Assembly (NCBI RefSeq): GCF_023023025.1
Contig: NZ_CP095481.1
Coordinates: 3,162,001-3,226,000 of the forward strand
DNA length: 64,000 nucleotides
Direction of reading: 5' to 3'
Source: Amycolatopsis sp. WQ 127309
GTDB taxonomy: Bacteria; Actinomycetota; Actinomycetes; Mycobacteriales; Pseudonocardiaceae
The notes beneath the pieces are model-generated. The model saw nothing but the letters and a program-made list of their open reading frames with translations. It was not told the origin of the DNA and ran no database searches. Shown here piece after piece: positions 33,536 to 42,779 of this stretch; positions within the stretch are counted from its first letter, which is position 1, and every line of letters starts with the position of its first letter. Both the position numbers and the translations under genes were made by a program.

Positions 33536-35101
33536 GTGAGCACCTTGCAGGACGCGCCTGCCCCGCCCGAGGCGCCCAGGCGGCTTTCGCTGCCGGTCGC
33601 GACGCTGATCGGCCTTCTCGCCCTGGCCGCCGCCCTCGGCGTCGGGCACCTGGTCGCGGGCTTCGTCGGTTACACGGCCTCGCCGTTCATCGCGGTCGCG
33701 AACTACGTCGTCGACCACAGCCCGACCGGCATCGTGAAGTGGGCCGAGCGGACGCTGGGCACCTGGGACAAGCCGATCCTCAAGCTCGGCCTCGCCGTCG
33801 TGCTGGTGCTGTTCGCGGTGGCCGCCGGGCAGCTGTCCCGGCGCAAGCCGCTGGCCGGGCAGGTGCTCGTCGGGCTGCTCGGCGCCGCCGGGATCGCCGC
33901 CGTGTTCGTGCGCACCGACCTCGGACAGGTCTCGCTGCTCGCGCCGGTCGCCGCGCTCGTCGCCGGGCTGACCGTGTTCACAATGCTGCACCGCCTCGTG
34001 CTGCCGCCCGAGCTCGCCCGCTACGACCGGGGCTTCGACCGGCGGAAGTTCATCCGCACCGGCGTCGGCATCGCGGCCGGGGCCGGCGTCGCCGCCGTGG
34101 TCGGCGAAGTGGCCGGGACCAGCACGAACGCCGAGGACTCGCGGGCCGCCGTCGGGCCGCTCGTGCCCGCGCGCACCGCGCCGCCGCTGCCCGCCGACGC
34201 CGACTTCGTCAAGCTCGGCTCACCGCCGTTCATCACGCCCAACGCGGACTTCTACCGGATCGACACCGCACTGGTCGTGCCGCAGATCCGCACCGAGGAC
34301 TGGGGCCTGAAGATCCACGGGATGGTCGACCAGGAGGTGAACTTCACCTACAAGGACATCCGCGACCGGCCGCTCGTCGAGCGCCGGGTGACGCTGACCT
34401 GCGTGTCCAACGAGGTGGGCGGGAACCTGATCTCGAACGCGTCGTTCATCGGCGTCGACCTCGTCGACCTGCTCGACGAAGCCGGCGTGCAGACCGGCGC
34501 CGAGCAGATGTTCGCGACCAGCGTCGACGGCTGGACCTGCGGCACCCCGGCGAACGTCGCGCTCGACCCGGCGCGCGGCGCGATGCTCGCGATCGGGATG
34601 AACGGCGAGCCGCTGCCGGTCGAGCACGGCTTCCCGGCGCGGATCGTCATCCCCGGCCTCTACGGCTACGTGTCCGCGACCAAGTGGGTCAAGGACCTCG
34701 AGTTCACCAAGTGGGACGCGCGGCAGTCGTACTGGCTCAACCGCGGCTGGGCCGAGCAGGCGCCGATCAAGACCGAGTCCCGGATCGACACCCCGACCGG
34801 GTTCGCGAAGGTCACCGCGGGCAAGGTCCGGCTGGCCGGCACGGCGTGGGCGCAGCACACCGGCATCGCGAAGGTCGAGGTCCGGCTCGACCAGGGCGAG
34901 TGGCGCGAAGCCACCCTTTCGGCGGAGGTGAGCAAGGACACCTGGCGCCTCTGGTGGCTCGAGCTCGACGTCCCCGGCGGCACGCACCAGGCGTTCGTCC
35001 GGGCCACCGACCAGGACGGCTACACCCAGACGGAGAACACCGCCGACCCGGTGCCCGACGGCGCCACCGGCTGGCACTCCGTCACCCTCGACGCGCACTG
35101 A
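33536..35101 (+). CDS. Membrane-anchored molybdopterin oxidoreductase (sulfite oxidase fold)
   Basis: A 521-residue protein with about four N-terminal membrane helices (roughly residues 19-45, 78-98, 105-124 and 130-150), a short basic segment DRRKFIRTG that resembles a Tat motif followed by another hydrophobic stretch (about 165-190), and then an extracytoplasmic sulfite-oxidase/YedY-type domain. The molybdenum-liganding Cys is in LTCVSNEVGGN; a C-terminal dimerisation domain (TPTGFAKVTAGKVRLAGTAW) follows. The physiological substrate is unknown; relatives reduce or oxidise sulfoxide or sulfite-like compounds. GTG start preceded by GGAGG. The transcript ends before rex. Confidence 0.85.
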   Translation: MSTLQDAPAPPEAPRRLSLPVATLIGLLALAAALGVGHLVAGFVGYTASPFIAVANYVVDHSPTGIVKWAERTLGTWDKPILKLGLAVVLVLFAVAAGQLSRRKPLAGQVLVGLLGAAGIAAVFVRTDLGQVSLLAPVAALVAGLTVFTMLHRLVLPPELARYDRGFDRRKFIRTGVGIAAGAGVAAVVGEVAGTSTNAEDSRAAVGPLVPARTAPPLPADADFVKLGSPPFITPNADFYRIDTALVVPQIRTEDWGLKIHGMVDQEVNFTYKDIRDRPLVERRVTLTCVSNEVGGNLISNASFIGVDLVDLLDEAGVQTGAEQMFATSVDGWTCGTPANVALDPARGAMLAIGMNGEPLPVEHGFPARIVIPGLYGYVSATKWVKDLEFTKWDARQSYWLNRGWAEQAPIKTESRIDTPTGFAKVTAGKVRLAGTAWAQHTGIAKVEVRLDQGEWREATLSAEVSKDTWRLWWLELDVPGGTHQAFVRATDQDGYTQTENTADPVPDGATGWHSVTLDAH

Positions 35102-35216
35102 CGACCCGGAAACCCTTGTGCGGCCGGTGATCCGGCCCGATCGACCCGCGCTTGAGGCCGCCGCGGCCGCCCGCGCGCACACTCGGGGGGTGCCGAACCG
35201 CCTCCGACCAGTGACT

Positions 35217-35234
35217 TTGTGCGTGCGTTCACAA
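35217..35234. promoter_or_regulatory. Rex operator (ROP)
   Basis: TTGTGCGTGCGTTCACAA: 18 bp, matching the Rex consensus TTGTGAA-N4-TTCACAA at all but two positions, 130 bp upstream of rex. Fits Rex autoregulation of rex-hemACD, as known in Streptomyces. Confidence 0.85.
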
Positions 35235-35363
35235 GTGGACTACCGTAGGACCATCGCCTCCCGGTGGTCCGGCATCGAACCGGACGCCGGGCCCTGGGTC
35301 AAGACACAGTTCCGAACGGTCGCGGCGATGGCCGGCAGGTGCGCAGCGGGCAGGAGACACGGC

Positions 35364-36293
35364 GTGGTGACACAGCGCGGGGGGCGTGACGGAGCGGACT
35401 CCGCCGGCCGGCCGCCACGGCGGTCCCGCCGGCCGGACACGCCGGACGCCGACAACGCGCCGACGGCCGAGATGCCCGCCGTGCCCGCGGCCGCCGTGAA
35501 CGGCCGCGCCAACGGCAACGGGGATGCCCCCGAGGCCGTCCGGGCGAAGCAGATCCCCGAAGCGGCCGTCGCCCGGTTGGCCGTCTACCTCCGCGTGCTG
35601 TCCGCGATGTCGGAACAGGGCGCGACGACCGTTTCGAGCGAAGAGCTTTCGCAGGCCGCCGGCGTCAACTCCGCGAAGCTGCGCAAAGACCTCTCGTACC
35701 TGGGCTCCTACGGCACCCGCGGCGTCGGCTACGAGGTCAGCGTCCTGGTCAGCCAGATCGAGCGGATCCTCGGCCTGACCCGGCAGCACAAAGTGGCCGT
35801 GGTCGGGATCGGCAACCTCGGTCACGCGCTGGCCAACTACGGCGGCTTCCCGGGGCGCGGGTTCCCGGTGGAGGCCCTGTTCGACCTGGACTCGGACCTG
35901 ATCGGCGTGCCGGTCGGCGGCCTGCCGGTCTCCCACATGGACGACATCCCGCGGGTCTGCGCCGAGCGCGGGATCTCCATCGGCGTGATCGCCACCCCGC
36001 CCACCGCGGCGCAGTCGGTGTGCGACCGCCTGGTCGCCGGCGGCGTCCAGTGCATCCTCAACTTTGCTCCCGTCGTGCTGCAAGTTCCTGCTCACATCGA
36101 GGTCCGCAAGGTGGATTTGGCCGTCGAGCTGCAGATACTGTCATTTCACGTAGCCCGTCGGGCGGATGATGCTGCGAGCAACCAGGGCAATTCCGGATTA
36201 CCCGCAGCGGGTCTGCCGTCCGACAATGGCAAGAGCAGCGGACGGAACGGCGCGGGTCCGGACGGCGGACGGGAAGTGGTGGTGCGCTCATGA
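35364..36293 (+). CDS. rex: Redox-sensing transcriptional repressor Rex
   Basis: Rex represses respiratory genes and leaves DNA when NADH/NAD+ rises. The protein of about 309 residues has a Pro/Ala-rich N-terminal extension of some 60 residues, a winged-helix domain (VSSEELSQAAGVNSAKLRKD, LSYLGSYGTRGVGYEV) and a Rossmann domain with VVGIGNLGHALANY and GVIATPPTAAQ, plus a low-complexity C-terminal tail. The GTG at 35364 was chosen because AGGAG lies 7 bases before it. An excellent Rex operator precedes the gene, so it is autoregulated and controls the heme genes downstream. Confidence 0.95.
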   Translation: MVTQRGGRDGADSAGRPPRRSRRPDTPDADNAPTAEMPAVPAAAVNGRANGNGDAPEAVRAKQIPEAAVARLAVYLRVLSAMSEQGATTVSSEELSQAAGVNSAKLRKDLSYLGSYGTRGVGYEVSVLVSQIERILGLTRQHKVAVVGIGNLGHALANYGGFPGRGFPVEALFDLDSDLIGVPVGGLPVSHMDDIPRVCAERGISIGVIATPPTAAQSVCDRLVAGGVQCILNFAPVVLQVPAHIEVRKVDLAVELQILSFHVARRADDAASNQGNSGLPAAGLPSDNGKSSGRNGAGPDGGREVVVRS

Positions 36294-36306
36294 GCGAGCC
36301 TGCGAG

Positions 36307-36317
36307 TGAATCATTCA
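36307..36317. promoter_or_regulatory. Palindrome in the rex-hemA gap
   Basis: TGAAT-C-ATTCA, an 11-bp palindrome in the 73-bp spacer before hemA. The half sites loosely resemble Rex half sites, but the element is too short to call with confidence. Confidence 0.25.
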
Positions 36318-36366
36318 ACACAGCGCAGCCGCTTAGGCGCTCACCGAGCGTCAGCGAGGTGACGGC

Positions 36367-37674
36367 ATGAGCGTCTTGGCAGTGGGCTTGTCCCATCGCA
36401 GCGCCGAGCTGAGCACGTTGGAACGCGTCGCGGTACCGGCGCCCGAGATCGGCAAGGTGCTCGACGAGCTGCAGCAGGCCGAGCACATCAGCGAGGTCAT
36501 GCTCGTCTCGACGTGCAACCGCATCGAGGTCTACGCGGTGGTCGAGACCTTCCACGGCGGCCTGAACGACGTCTCGGAAGTCCTCGCCCGCCAGGCCGGG
36601 ATGACGCCCGCCGACCTGTACGACAGCCTGTACGTGCACTACGCCGGCGCCGCGGTCGAGCACCTGTTCTCGGTCACCTCCGGCCTGGACTCGATGGTCG
36701 TCGGCGAGACGCAGATCCTCGGCCAGATCCGCTCCTCCTACGCCACCGCGCGCGAGGCCGGCACGGTCGGCCGCACGCTGCACGAGCTGATCCAGACCAC
36801 GCTGCGCGTCGGCAAGCGCGTGCACACCGAAACCGGCCTCGACCAGCTGGGCGCGTCGGTCGTGTCCGAAGCGCTCGCCGCGGCCGGGGACGTCACCGGC
36901 AAGCACGCCGTCATCGTCGGCGCCGGCTCGATGGGCGCGCTGAGCGCGTCGCAGCTGCGCAAGGCCGGCATCGGCGAGATCACCGTCGCCAACCGCACCG
37001 ACGCCCGCGCGCGCCGGCTCGCCGCGAACGTGTCCGAGCAGGGCGTGCCCGCCCGTGCGATCGCGCTGTCCCAGGTCGCCGACGCGGTGCGTGACGCCGA
37101 CGTCGTGATCTGCTGCACCGGCGCGCAGGACGCCGTGTTCGGCCCCGAGCAGGTCCTGCCCCGCGGGGGCCGCGCCCTGGTCGTCTGCGACCTCGGTCTG
37201 CCCCGCGACGTCGACCCGGCGGTCGGCGAGCTCGACGGCGTGCGCGTCGTCGACCTGGCGACCGTCCAGCGCCGGATGCGTGAAGCCGGCACCCCGACCA
37301 CTGACCGGCAGACGGCGAAGGCCACCGGCATCGTGCTCGACGAGGTGCGCGAGTACCTCGCCGGCCAGCGCAGCGCCGAGGTCACCCCGACGGTGACCGC
37401 GTTGCGCAAGCGCGCGGCCGAGGTCGTCGACGCCGAGCTGCTGCGGCTGGACCACCGGCTGCCCGATCTCGAACCGGGCGTCCGCGAAGAGGTCGGCCGC
37501 ACGGTCCGCCGGGTGGTCGACAAGCTGCTGCACGCGCCGACGGTGCGGGTCAAGCAGCTGGCCGCCGAGACGGCCGACACCGACTACGCGAACGCGTTGC
37601 GCGAACTGTTCTGCCTCGACCCGCAGGCACCCGCCGCGGTGGCGAGCCCGACGCCCCCACCAGAGAAGAAGTAG
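36367..37674 (+). CDS. hemA: Glutamyl-tRNA reductase
   Basis: HemA reduces glutamyl-tRNA(Glu) to glutamate-1-semialdehyde with NADPH, the committed step of the C5 heme pathway. The 435-residue protein has the N-terminal [15 protein letters not shown], catalytic Cys50 in [29 protein letters not shown], the NADPH motif [13 protein letters not shown] and the dimerisation helices at the C-terminus. Second gene of the Rex-controlled operon; the product passes to HemL (47216). Confidence 0.96.
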   Translation: MSVLAVGLSHRSAELSTLERVAVPAPEIGKVLDELQQAEHISEVMLVSTCNRIEVYAVVETFHGGLNDVSEVLARQAGMTPADLYDSLYVHYAGAAVEHLFSVTSGLDSMVVGETQILGQIRSSYATAREAGTVGRTLHELIQTTLRVGKRVHTETGLDQLGASVVSEALAAAGDVTGKHAVIVGAGSMGALSASQLRKAGIGEITVANRTDARARRLAANVSEQGVPARAIALSQVADAVRDADVVICCTGAQDAVFGPEQVLPRGGRALVVCDLGLPRDVDPAVGELDGVRVVDLATVQRRMREAGTPTTDRQTAKATGIVLDEVREYLAGQRSAEVTPTVTALRKRAAEVVDAELLRLDHRLPDLEPGVREEVGRTVRRVVDKLLHAPTVRVKQLAAETADTDYANALRELFCLDPQAPAAVASPTPPPEKK

Positions 37675-37677
37675 TAA

Positions 37678-38625
37678 GTGACCAGAGTCATTCGCATGGG
37701 TACGCGCGGATCGAAGCTCGCGCTCGCCCAGACCGGGCACGTCGCCGACGCCCTGCGCGCCACCGGCGCCGAGGTCGAGATCGTCACGGTGACCACGCCC
37801 GGGGACAAGTCGATGGCGCCGATCCCGACGATCGGCGTCGGCGTGTTCACCTCCGCGCTGCGGGAAGCGTTGCTGCGCAACGAGGTCGACGTCATCGTCC
37901 ACTCGTACAAGGATCTGCCGACCGCGCCGGAGCCGGGCATCTCGCTCGCCGCCGTGCCGCCGCGCGCGGACCCGCGGGACGCGCTGATCGCGCGTGACGG
38001 GCTGACTCTCGGCGAGCTGCCGCCGGGCGCGACGGTGGGCACCGGCTCGCTGCGGCGCACCGCGCAGCTGCGCGCGCTGGGTCTCGGTTTGGAAATCGTG
38101 CCGATTCGCGGCAATATCGACACCCGCATGCGCAAGGTCACCGACGGCGAGCTGGATGCCGTGGTGCTCGCACGTGCCGGACTGGCCAGGGTCGGCATGG
38201 TCGAGGTCATCACCGAGACCCTCGACCCGATCCAGATGCTGCCCGCGCCCGCACAGGGCGCGCTGGCGGTGGAGTGCCGGACCGCCGACGTGGACCTCGA
38301 GCACCTGCTCGCATCCACGCTGGACGACGAGGGCACGCGGGCCGCGGTGACGGCCGAGCGTGCTTTGCTGGCCGCGCTCGAGGCGGGGTGCAGCTCGCCC
38401 GTGGGCGCGCTCGCCGAGATCGTCGAAGATCTCGACGCCGAGGGCAAGGTCGTGGAACGGATCTCGCTGCGCGGCACCGCCGCGATCGAGGGCGAGGAAG
38501 GCGTGGTGGACATGGTCCGGGCCATCGCGCTGGCCGACAAGCACCAGGCCGCCCAGCTGGGCAAGGACCTGGCCGCAGAGCTGCTGGACCTCGGAGCCGG
38601 AGCCCTCTCCGGACCCGCGCAGTAG
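37678..38625 (+). CDS. hemC: Hydroxymethylbilane synthase (porphobilinogen deaminase)
   Basis: HemC polymerises four porphobilinogens into hydroxymethylbilane. The 315-residue protein shows [51 protein letters not shown] and the Cys that carries the dipyrromethane cofactor in [18 protein letters not shown] start 3 bp after the hemA stop. Followed by hemD after an 84-bp gap. All active-site segments are intact. Confidence 0.96.
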   Translation: MTRVIRMGTRGSKLALAQTGHVADALRATGAEVEIVTVTTPGDKSMAPIPTIGVGVFTSALREALLRNEVDVIVHSYKDLPTAPEPGISLAAVPPRADPRDALIARDGLTLGELPPGATVGTGSLRRTAQLRALGLGLEIVPIRGNIDTRMRKVTDGELDAVVLARAGLARVGMVEVITETLDPIQMLPAPAQGALAVECRTADVDLEHLLASTLDDEGTRAAVTAERALLAALEAGCSSPVGALAEIVEDLDAEGKVVERISLRGTAAIEGEEGVVDMVRAIALADKHQAAQLGKDLAAELLDLGAGALSGPAQ

Positions 38626-38709
38626 CGCTTTCACGAGCGCTTCTCAAGATGTAGGAGACCTGCGCCCGTGCCATCACGCACGGCCGCCGCAAGAGGAGAA
38701 AACGCACAG

Positions 38710-40242
38710 ATGACCCCCGCGCGAAAGACCACCGGGCGCGTAGCGTTCGTGGGCTCCGGGCCCGGCGACGCCGGCCTGCTCACGGTCCGTGCCCAGGAAC
38801 TGCTGGCCAAGGCCGAGGTCGTGGTGACCGACCCGGACGTGCCCCAGGCCGTCCTGGCGATGACCGCCGAAGGCGCCGAGGTCCGCCCCGCCGTCGGCGA
38901 GGCCACCGAGGTCGCCAAGGACCTGACCAACGAGGCCAAGGCCGGCCGGCTGGTGCTCCGCCTGATCGCCGGCGACCCGCTGACCACCCCGGCCGTCGTG
39001 GCCGAGGTGCAGGCGGTCGCCCGCACGAGCGCCGTGTTCGACGTCATCCCGGGTGTGTCCCCGGGCGCGGCCGTCCCGGCGTACGCCGGCGTCGCGCTCG
39101 GCGGCACGCACACCGAGGTCGACGTCCGCGGTGACGTCGACTGGGCGGCCCTGGCCGCGGCTCCGGGCCCGCTGGTGCTGCACGCGTCGTCGGCGCACCT
39201 CGCCGAGGCCGCTTCGGCGCTGACCGGGCACGGCCTGCCCGCGTCGACGCCGGTCGCGGTGACGGCGAACGGCACCATCAACACCCAGCGCACCCTTGAC
39301 ACCACGCTCGAGAAGGTCGCCAACGACGCCGGCGAGCTCGTCGGGCCGCTGATCGTCACGATCGGCCAGGCCGCCGGGCAGCGCTCGAAGCTGTCGTGGT
39401 GGGAGTCGCGGGCGCTCTACGGCTGGAAGGTCCTGGTGCCGCGCACCAAGGAGCAGGCCGGCGAGATGGCCGAGCGTCTGCGCGGCCACGGCGCGACGTC
39501 GCACGAGGTGCCCACCATCTCGGTCGAGCCGCCCCGCAGCCCGGCGCAGATGGAGCGCTCGGTCAAGGGCCTGGTCGACGGCCGTTACCAGTGGATCGTC
39601 TTCACCTCCACCAACGCGGTCCGCGCGGTGTGGGAGAAGTTCGAGGAGTTCGGCCTGGACGCCCGCGCGTTCTCCGGCGTCAAGATCGCCTGCGTCGGCG
39701 CGGCCACCGCGGAGAAGGTGCGCTCGTTCGGCATCATCCCCGAGCTGGTGCCCGAGGGTGAGCAGTCCAGCGAAGGCCTGCTGGCCGAGTTCCCGCCGTA
39801 CGACGACGTGCTCGACCCGGTCGACCGCGTCCTGCTGCCCCGCGCGGACATCGCCACCGAGACCCTGTCGGCCGGCCTGCGCGAACGCGGCTGGGAGATC
39901 GACGACGTCACGGCCTACCGGACCGTCCGGGCGGCGCCGCCGCCGGCCGACACCCGCGAGATGATCAAGACCGGCGGTTTCGACGCGGTCTGCTTTACCT
40001 CGTCCTCGACCGTGCGCAACCTGGTCGGCATCGCCGGCAAGCCGCACACCCGCACGCTGGTCGCGTGCATCGGCCCGAAGACGGCCGAGACGGCAGTGGA
40101 GTTCGGCCTCCGCGTCGACGTCCAGCCGGAGAAGGCCGACGTCCCCCACTTGGTGGACGCCCTGGCCGAGCACGCCGCGCGCCTCCGCGCGGAGGGCGCC
40201 CTCCCGCCGCCCCGCAAGGCGAAGCGGGCCCGCAGGTCCTGA
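38710..40242 (+). CDS. hemD: HemD fusion: SUMT-like methyltransferase plus uroporphyrinogen-III synthase
   Basis: A two-domain protein of 510 residues. The N-terminal 240 residues have the tetrapyrrole methylase fold (VGSGPGDAGLLTVRAQELL, LRLIAGDPLTTPAV, DVIPGVSPGAAVPAYAG). The C-terminal part (from about WKVLVPRTKEQAGEMAERL) is uroporphyrinogen-III synthase, with FTSTNAVRAVWE, ADIATETLSAGLRERGW and FTSSSTVRNLVG. The methylase part lacks the usual KGGDPxxFGRGGEE loop after GDP, so methylation to precorrin-2 is doubtful. I chose the ATG at 38710 (GAGGAG upstream); the GTG at 38668 is an alternative. Rv0511-type fusion, third heme gene of the rex operon. Confidence 0.9.
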   Translation: MTPARKTTGRVAFVGSGPGDAGLLTVRAQELLAKAEVVVTDPDVPQAVLAMTAEGAEVRPAVGEATEVAKDLTNEAKAGRLVLRLIAGDPLTTPAVVAEVQAVARTSAVFDVIPGVSPGAAVPAYAGVALGGTHTEVDVRGDVDWAALAAAPGPLVLHASSAHLAEAASALTGHGLPASTPVAVTANGTINTQRTLDTTLEKVANDAGELVGPLIVTIGQAAGQRSKLSWWESRALYGWKVLVPRTKEQAGEMAERLRGHGATSHEVPTISVEPPRSPAQMERSVKGLVDGRYQWIVFTSTNAVRAVWEKFEEFGLDARAFSGVKIACVGAATAEKVRSFGIIPELVPEGEQSSEGLLAEFPPYDDVLDPVDRVLLPRADIATETLSAGLRERGWEIDDVTAYRTVRAAPPPADTREMIKTGGFDAVCFTSSSTVRNLVGIAGKPHTRTLVACIGPKTAETAVEFGLRVDVQPEKADVPHLVDALAEHAARLRAEGALPPPRKAKRARRS

Positions 40243-40253
40243 GGTTCGTTGGT

Positions 40254-40304
40254 CCGTGAAGGCCTCCTTACCGGCTCTTACCGCCGGGAAGGGGGCCTTC
40301 ACGG
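40254..40304. repeat. Palindromic repeat element, copy 2 (imperfect)
   Basis: 22-base arms 40254-40275 and 40283-40304 pair with two deviations (one wobble, one mismatch). Arm sequence begins CCGTGAAGGCCTCCTTACCG as in copies 1 and 3. It lies between the co-oriented hemD and hemB, where it may terminate the rex-hemACD transcript. Confidence 0.75.
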
Positions 40305-40378
40305 CTTTCCGGGCCGCCGGTCACCGACGAAAGTGGCCGCTGAGCACCCTTGCGGGTCTTCGGCGAGGGGGCGCGGAG

Positions 40379-40384
40379 TAGCTT
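40379..40384 (+). promoter_or_regulatory. hemB leaderless -10 candidate
   Basis: TAGCTT ends 6 bases before the hemB GTG. The intervening GGAGGG could alternatively be read as a too-close Shine-Dalgarno. Confidence 0.4.
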
Positions 40385-40390
40385 GGAGGG

Positions 40391-41362
40391 GTGTTCCCCG
40401 AGCATCGTCCCCGCAGGCTTCGGACCACGCCCGCTATGCGCCGGCTGGTCGGTGAAACGACGCTGCGGCCACGCCAGCTGATCCTCCCGATGTTCGTCGC
40501 CGAAGGGCTTGATCAGCCGCGGCCGATTTCGAGCATGCCGGGCGTTGTGCAGCACACCCGGGACACCCTGCGCAAGGCCGCCGTCGACGCGGTCAACGCC
40601 GGGGTCGGCGGGCTGATGCTGTTCGGCATTCCCGAGACCCGTGACGCCGAGGGCTCGGGCGCCGTCGACGAGCGCGGCATCCTCAACGTCGCCCTGCGCG
40701 ACCTGCGGGCCGAACTCGGTGACGCCACCGTGCTGATGGCCGACACCTGCCTCGACGAGTTCACCGACCACGGCCACTGCGGCGTCCTCGACGCCGACGG
40801 CGGGGTCGACAACGACGCCACGCTGCGCGTCTACGCCGAGATGGCCGTCGCGCAGGCCGAAGCCGGGGCGCACGTGCTCGGGCCGTCCGGGATGATGGAC
40901 GGTCAGATCGGCGTCATCCGCCGCGCGCTCGACGAGGTCGGCCACAGCGACAAGGCCATCCTCGCGTACGCCGCGAAGTACGCCAGCGCGTTCTACGGCC
41001 CGTTCCGCGAGGCCGTCGACTCGCAGCTCAAGGGCGACCGCAAGACCTACCAGCAGGACCCGGGCAACGCCCGCGAGGCGCTGCGCGAGATCGAGCTGGA
41101 CCTCGCCGAGGGCGCGGACATGATCATGGTCAAGCCCGCGCTGTCCTATTTGGACGTCCTCAAGGCGGCCGCGGACATCTCCCCGGTGCCGGTGGCGGCC
41201 TACAACATCTCCGGCGAGTACGCGATGGTCGAAGCCGCCGCGGCGAACGGCTGGCTGGACCGCGAGCGGACCGTCCTCGAGGTGCTGACGTCGATCCGCC
41301 GGGCCGGCGCCGACATGATCCTGACGTATTGGGCAGCCGAAGCCGCTGCGTGGCTGGACTGA
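40391..41362 (+). CDS. hemB: Porphobilinogen synthase (delta-aminolevulinate dehydratase)
   Basis: HemB condenses two 5-aminolevulinates to porphobilinogen. The 323-residue protein has both Schiff-base lysines, in [13 protein letters not shown] and [12 protein letters not shown]. The metal loop reads [16 protein letters not shown]: the second position of the three-Cys zinc site is Asp while two Cys remain, intermediate between zinc and magnesium types. GTG start at 40391 after TAGCTT suggests its own promoter, consistent with the hairpin separating it from hemD. Ends 17 bp before a membrane protein gene. Confidence 0.95.
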   Translation: MFPEHRPRRLRTTPAMRRLVGETTLRPRQLILPMFVAEGLDQPRPISSMPGVVQHTRDTLRKAAVDAVNAGVGGLMLFGIPETRDAEGSGAVDERGILNVALRDLRAELGDATVLMADTCLDEFTDHGHCGVLDADGGVDNDATLRVYAEMAVAQAEAGAHVLGPSGMMDGQIGVIRRALDEVGHSDKAILAYAAKYASAFYGPFREAVDSQLKGDRKTYQQDPGNAREALREIELDLAEGADMIMVKPALSYLDVLKAAADISPVPVAAYNISGEYAMVEAAAANGWLDRERTVLEVLTSIRRAGADMILTYWAAEAAAWLD

Positions 41363-41367
41363 CCGGT

Positions 41368-41373
41368 TAGAGT
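41368..41373 (+). promoter_or_regulatory. Leaderless -10 element before the four-helix membrane protein
   Basis: TAGAGT ends 6 bases before the GTG at 41380; no Shine-Dalgarno is present. The same hexamer and spacing occur before the Lrp gene. Confidence 0.45.
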
Positions 41374-41379
41374 CCTCGC

Positions 41380-41922
41380 GTGACCGATAAAGACACTGAC
41401 GACCTCAGCGGTCTCACCGACGACGAACGCCGCAAACTGGGCCGCGCGCCGGATCCGGTCATGCCGGGACAGGCCGCGCCGAAGGCCGCCCCGCCGCGGC
41501 CGGTGTGGTGGTCGTTCTGGTTGTGGCTCGGCGGTGGCGTGCTGCTGATCCTGAGCTACGTCCAGCTGCTCAGCAGCAAGTCCGCGGTCATCGCGCAGTT
41601 CGTCGAGGGCACCAAGGACTCGAAGTACTCGCCGCAGATGATCGCGGACGGCGTCACGACGCTGCTGTGGTACCTGCTCGGCGGCTCGGTCGTGTTCGTG
41701 CTGCTGTTCCTGCTGTTCGCGTACAAGGCGCGCGAAGGCACCCGCTCGGCCCGGACGGTGCTCACCATCCTGCCGATCGTGATGCTGGTGCTGATCATGG
41801 TGATCGCGCCGATCATCAACTTCCTGACGCTGGCCGCGGTGCTGGTGTTCGTCGTCGCGCTGGTGCTGCTGTACCTGCCGTCGGTGGCGGGCTACTTCCC
41901 GAAGGCCGGCAAGCGCCCGTGA
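41380..41922 (+). CDS. Four-helix membrane protein
   Basis: A 180-residue protein with a charged, Pro-rich cytoplasmic N-terminus (residues 1-40) and four membrane helices at about 43-62, 94-115, 124-145 and 147-168. No domain recognised. It follows hemB as Rv0513 does in M. tuberculosis, suggesting a conserved but unknown link. The GTG is preceded by TAGAGT, so it probably has its own leaderless promoter. Its stop overlaps the next start (GTGA). Confidence 0.75.
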   Translation: MTDKDTDDLSGLTDDERRKLGRAPDPVMPGQAAPKAAPPRPVWWSFWLWLGGGVLLILSYVQLLSSKSAVIAQFVEGTKDSKYSPQMIADGVTTLLWYLLGGSVVFVLLFLLFAYKAREGTRSARTVLTILPIVMLVLIMVIAPIINFLTLAAVLVFVVALVLLYLPSVAGYFPKAGKRP

Positions 41923-42365
41923 GCGACCGGCTCTACGCCGAGTCCGGCGTGAGCTGGGTCGCCATCGTGTGGGGCCCGGTGTTCGCCGTGGTCGGGGCGC
42001 TGGCGGAGCTGGTGACGGGTGGCCCGGTGCACCTCGTGGGCTGGCTGCTGGTCGCGTTCGGCCTGTGCGTCATCACGATCCCGTGGGTTTACGCGCGGCG
42101 CCGGTTCCTCTCGCTGGAAGTCACGACGAAGCAGCTGCGCCAGGGCCGCGAGAAGGTCCAGGCGGCCGAGCTCGAGTCGGTGACGGACGTCGGCACACCG
42201 GTCGGCGCCCGCGTGCTCGGCGGCGGCTGGTCGGTCCCGCGCAAGTACGATTCGCTCCCGCTGAAGCTGGCGGACGGCACGGTGGTGCTGGCGTGGGCGA
42301 AGGACGTCGAGGCCCTGCAGGACGCGCTGGACCGCCTCGTCCGGGCGACGCCGCGCGAGACGTGA
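41919..42365 (+). CDS. Two-helix membrane protein with soluble C-terminal domain
   Basis: A 148-residue protein starting at GTG 41919, coupled to the preceding gene by a 4-base overlap. Two membrane helices (VSWVAIVWGPVFAVVGALAEL and VHLVGWLLVAFGLCVITIPW) are followed by about 85 residues with strands reminiscent of small PH-like domains (SLEVTTKQLRQGREKVQAAE, LPLKLADGTVVLAWAKD). Function unknown. Probably cotranscribed with its neighbours. Confidence 0.72.
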   Translation: MSDRLYAESGVSWVAIVWGPVFAVVGALAELVTGGPVHLVGWLLVAFGLCVITIPWVYARRRFLSLEVTTKQLRQGREKVQAAELESVTDVGTPVGARVLGGGWSVPRKYDSLPLKLADGTVVLAWAKDVEALQDALDRLVRATPRET

Positions 42366-42378
42366 GAAAATCCTCTCC

Positions 42379-42717
42379 GTGATCGACCTTCCGCAGCCCA
42401 CCGGGGCCGAGCTCTGGCCGCCGGATGAATCCGGGTCCGCCGCGCGGCTGCACAAGCCGTGGCGGATCCTGGTCGCCGTTCTGGAGGTCGTGCTCGCCGT
42501 GGCGGCCGGCTGGGGCGTTTACGCCTTCTGGCACAGCGGCATGGCCACCGTGGTGACGCGCACCGACGACGGCGCCGTCCTCGAGTCGCACCGGTACTTC
42601 GGCGGGCACCTCGCCGCGGCCATCGGGCTCGGCGTCGTGGCCGCGATCCTGCTGGTGGACGCGGTCCGTCAGCTCTCTCTCGCGCTGCGTGCGCGCCCCC
42701 AAAAGCAGCCGGACTGA
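42379..42717 (+). CDS. Small two-helix membrane protein
   Basis: A 112-residue hypothetical protein with GTG start 13 bp after the previous stop. Helices are at about 30-52 (ILVAVLEVVLAVAAGWGVYAF) and 78-98 (LAAAIGLGVVAAILLVDAV), separated by a short extracytoplasmic loop with TVVTRTDDGAVLESH. It completes a trio of small membrane proteins after hemB. No functional clue beyond location. Confidence 0.68.
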   Translation: MIDLPQPTGAELWPPDESGSAARLHKPWRILVAVLEVVLAVAAGWGVYAFWHSGMATVVTRTDDGAVLESHRYFGGHLAAAIGLGVVAAILLVDAVRQLSLALRARPQKQPD

Positions 42718-42779
42718 TACACAGCTCCTCCACAGGGAACGAACAGTCAATTGCTAAGCGGCGGCAGCACTGTTGCCGC

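Noticed and set aside
36058..38634. 858-residue minus-strand frame opposite rex, hemA and hemC
   Set aside because: Arg/Gly/Asp/His-rich composition typical of antisense frames; the plus strand carries intact enzymes.
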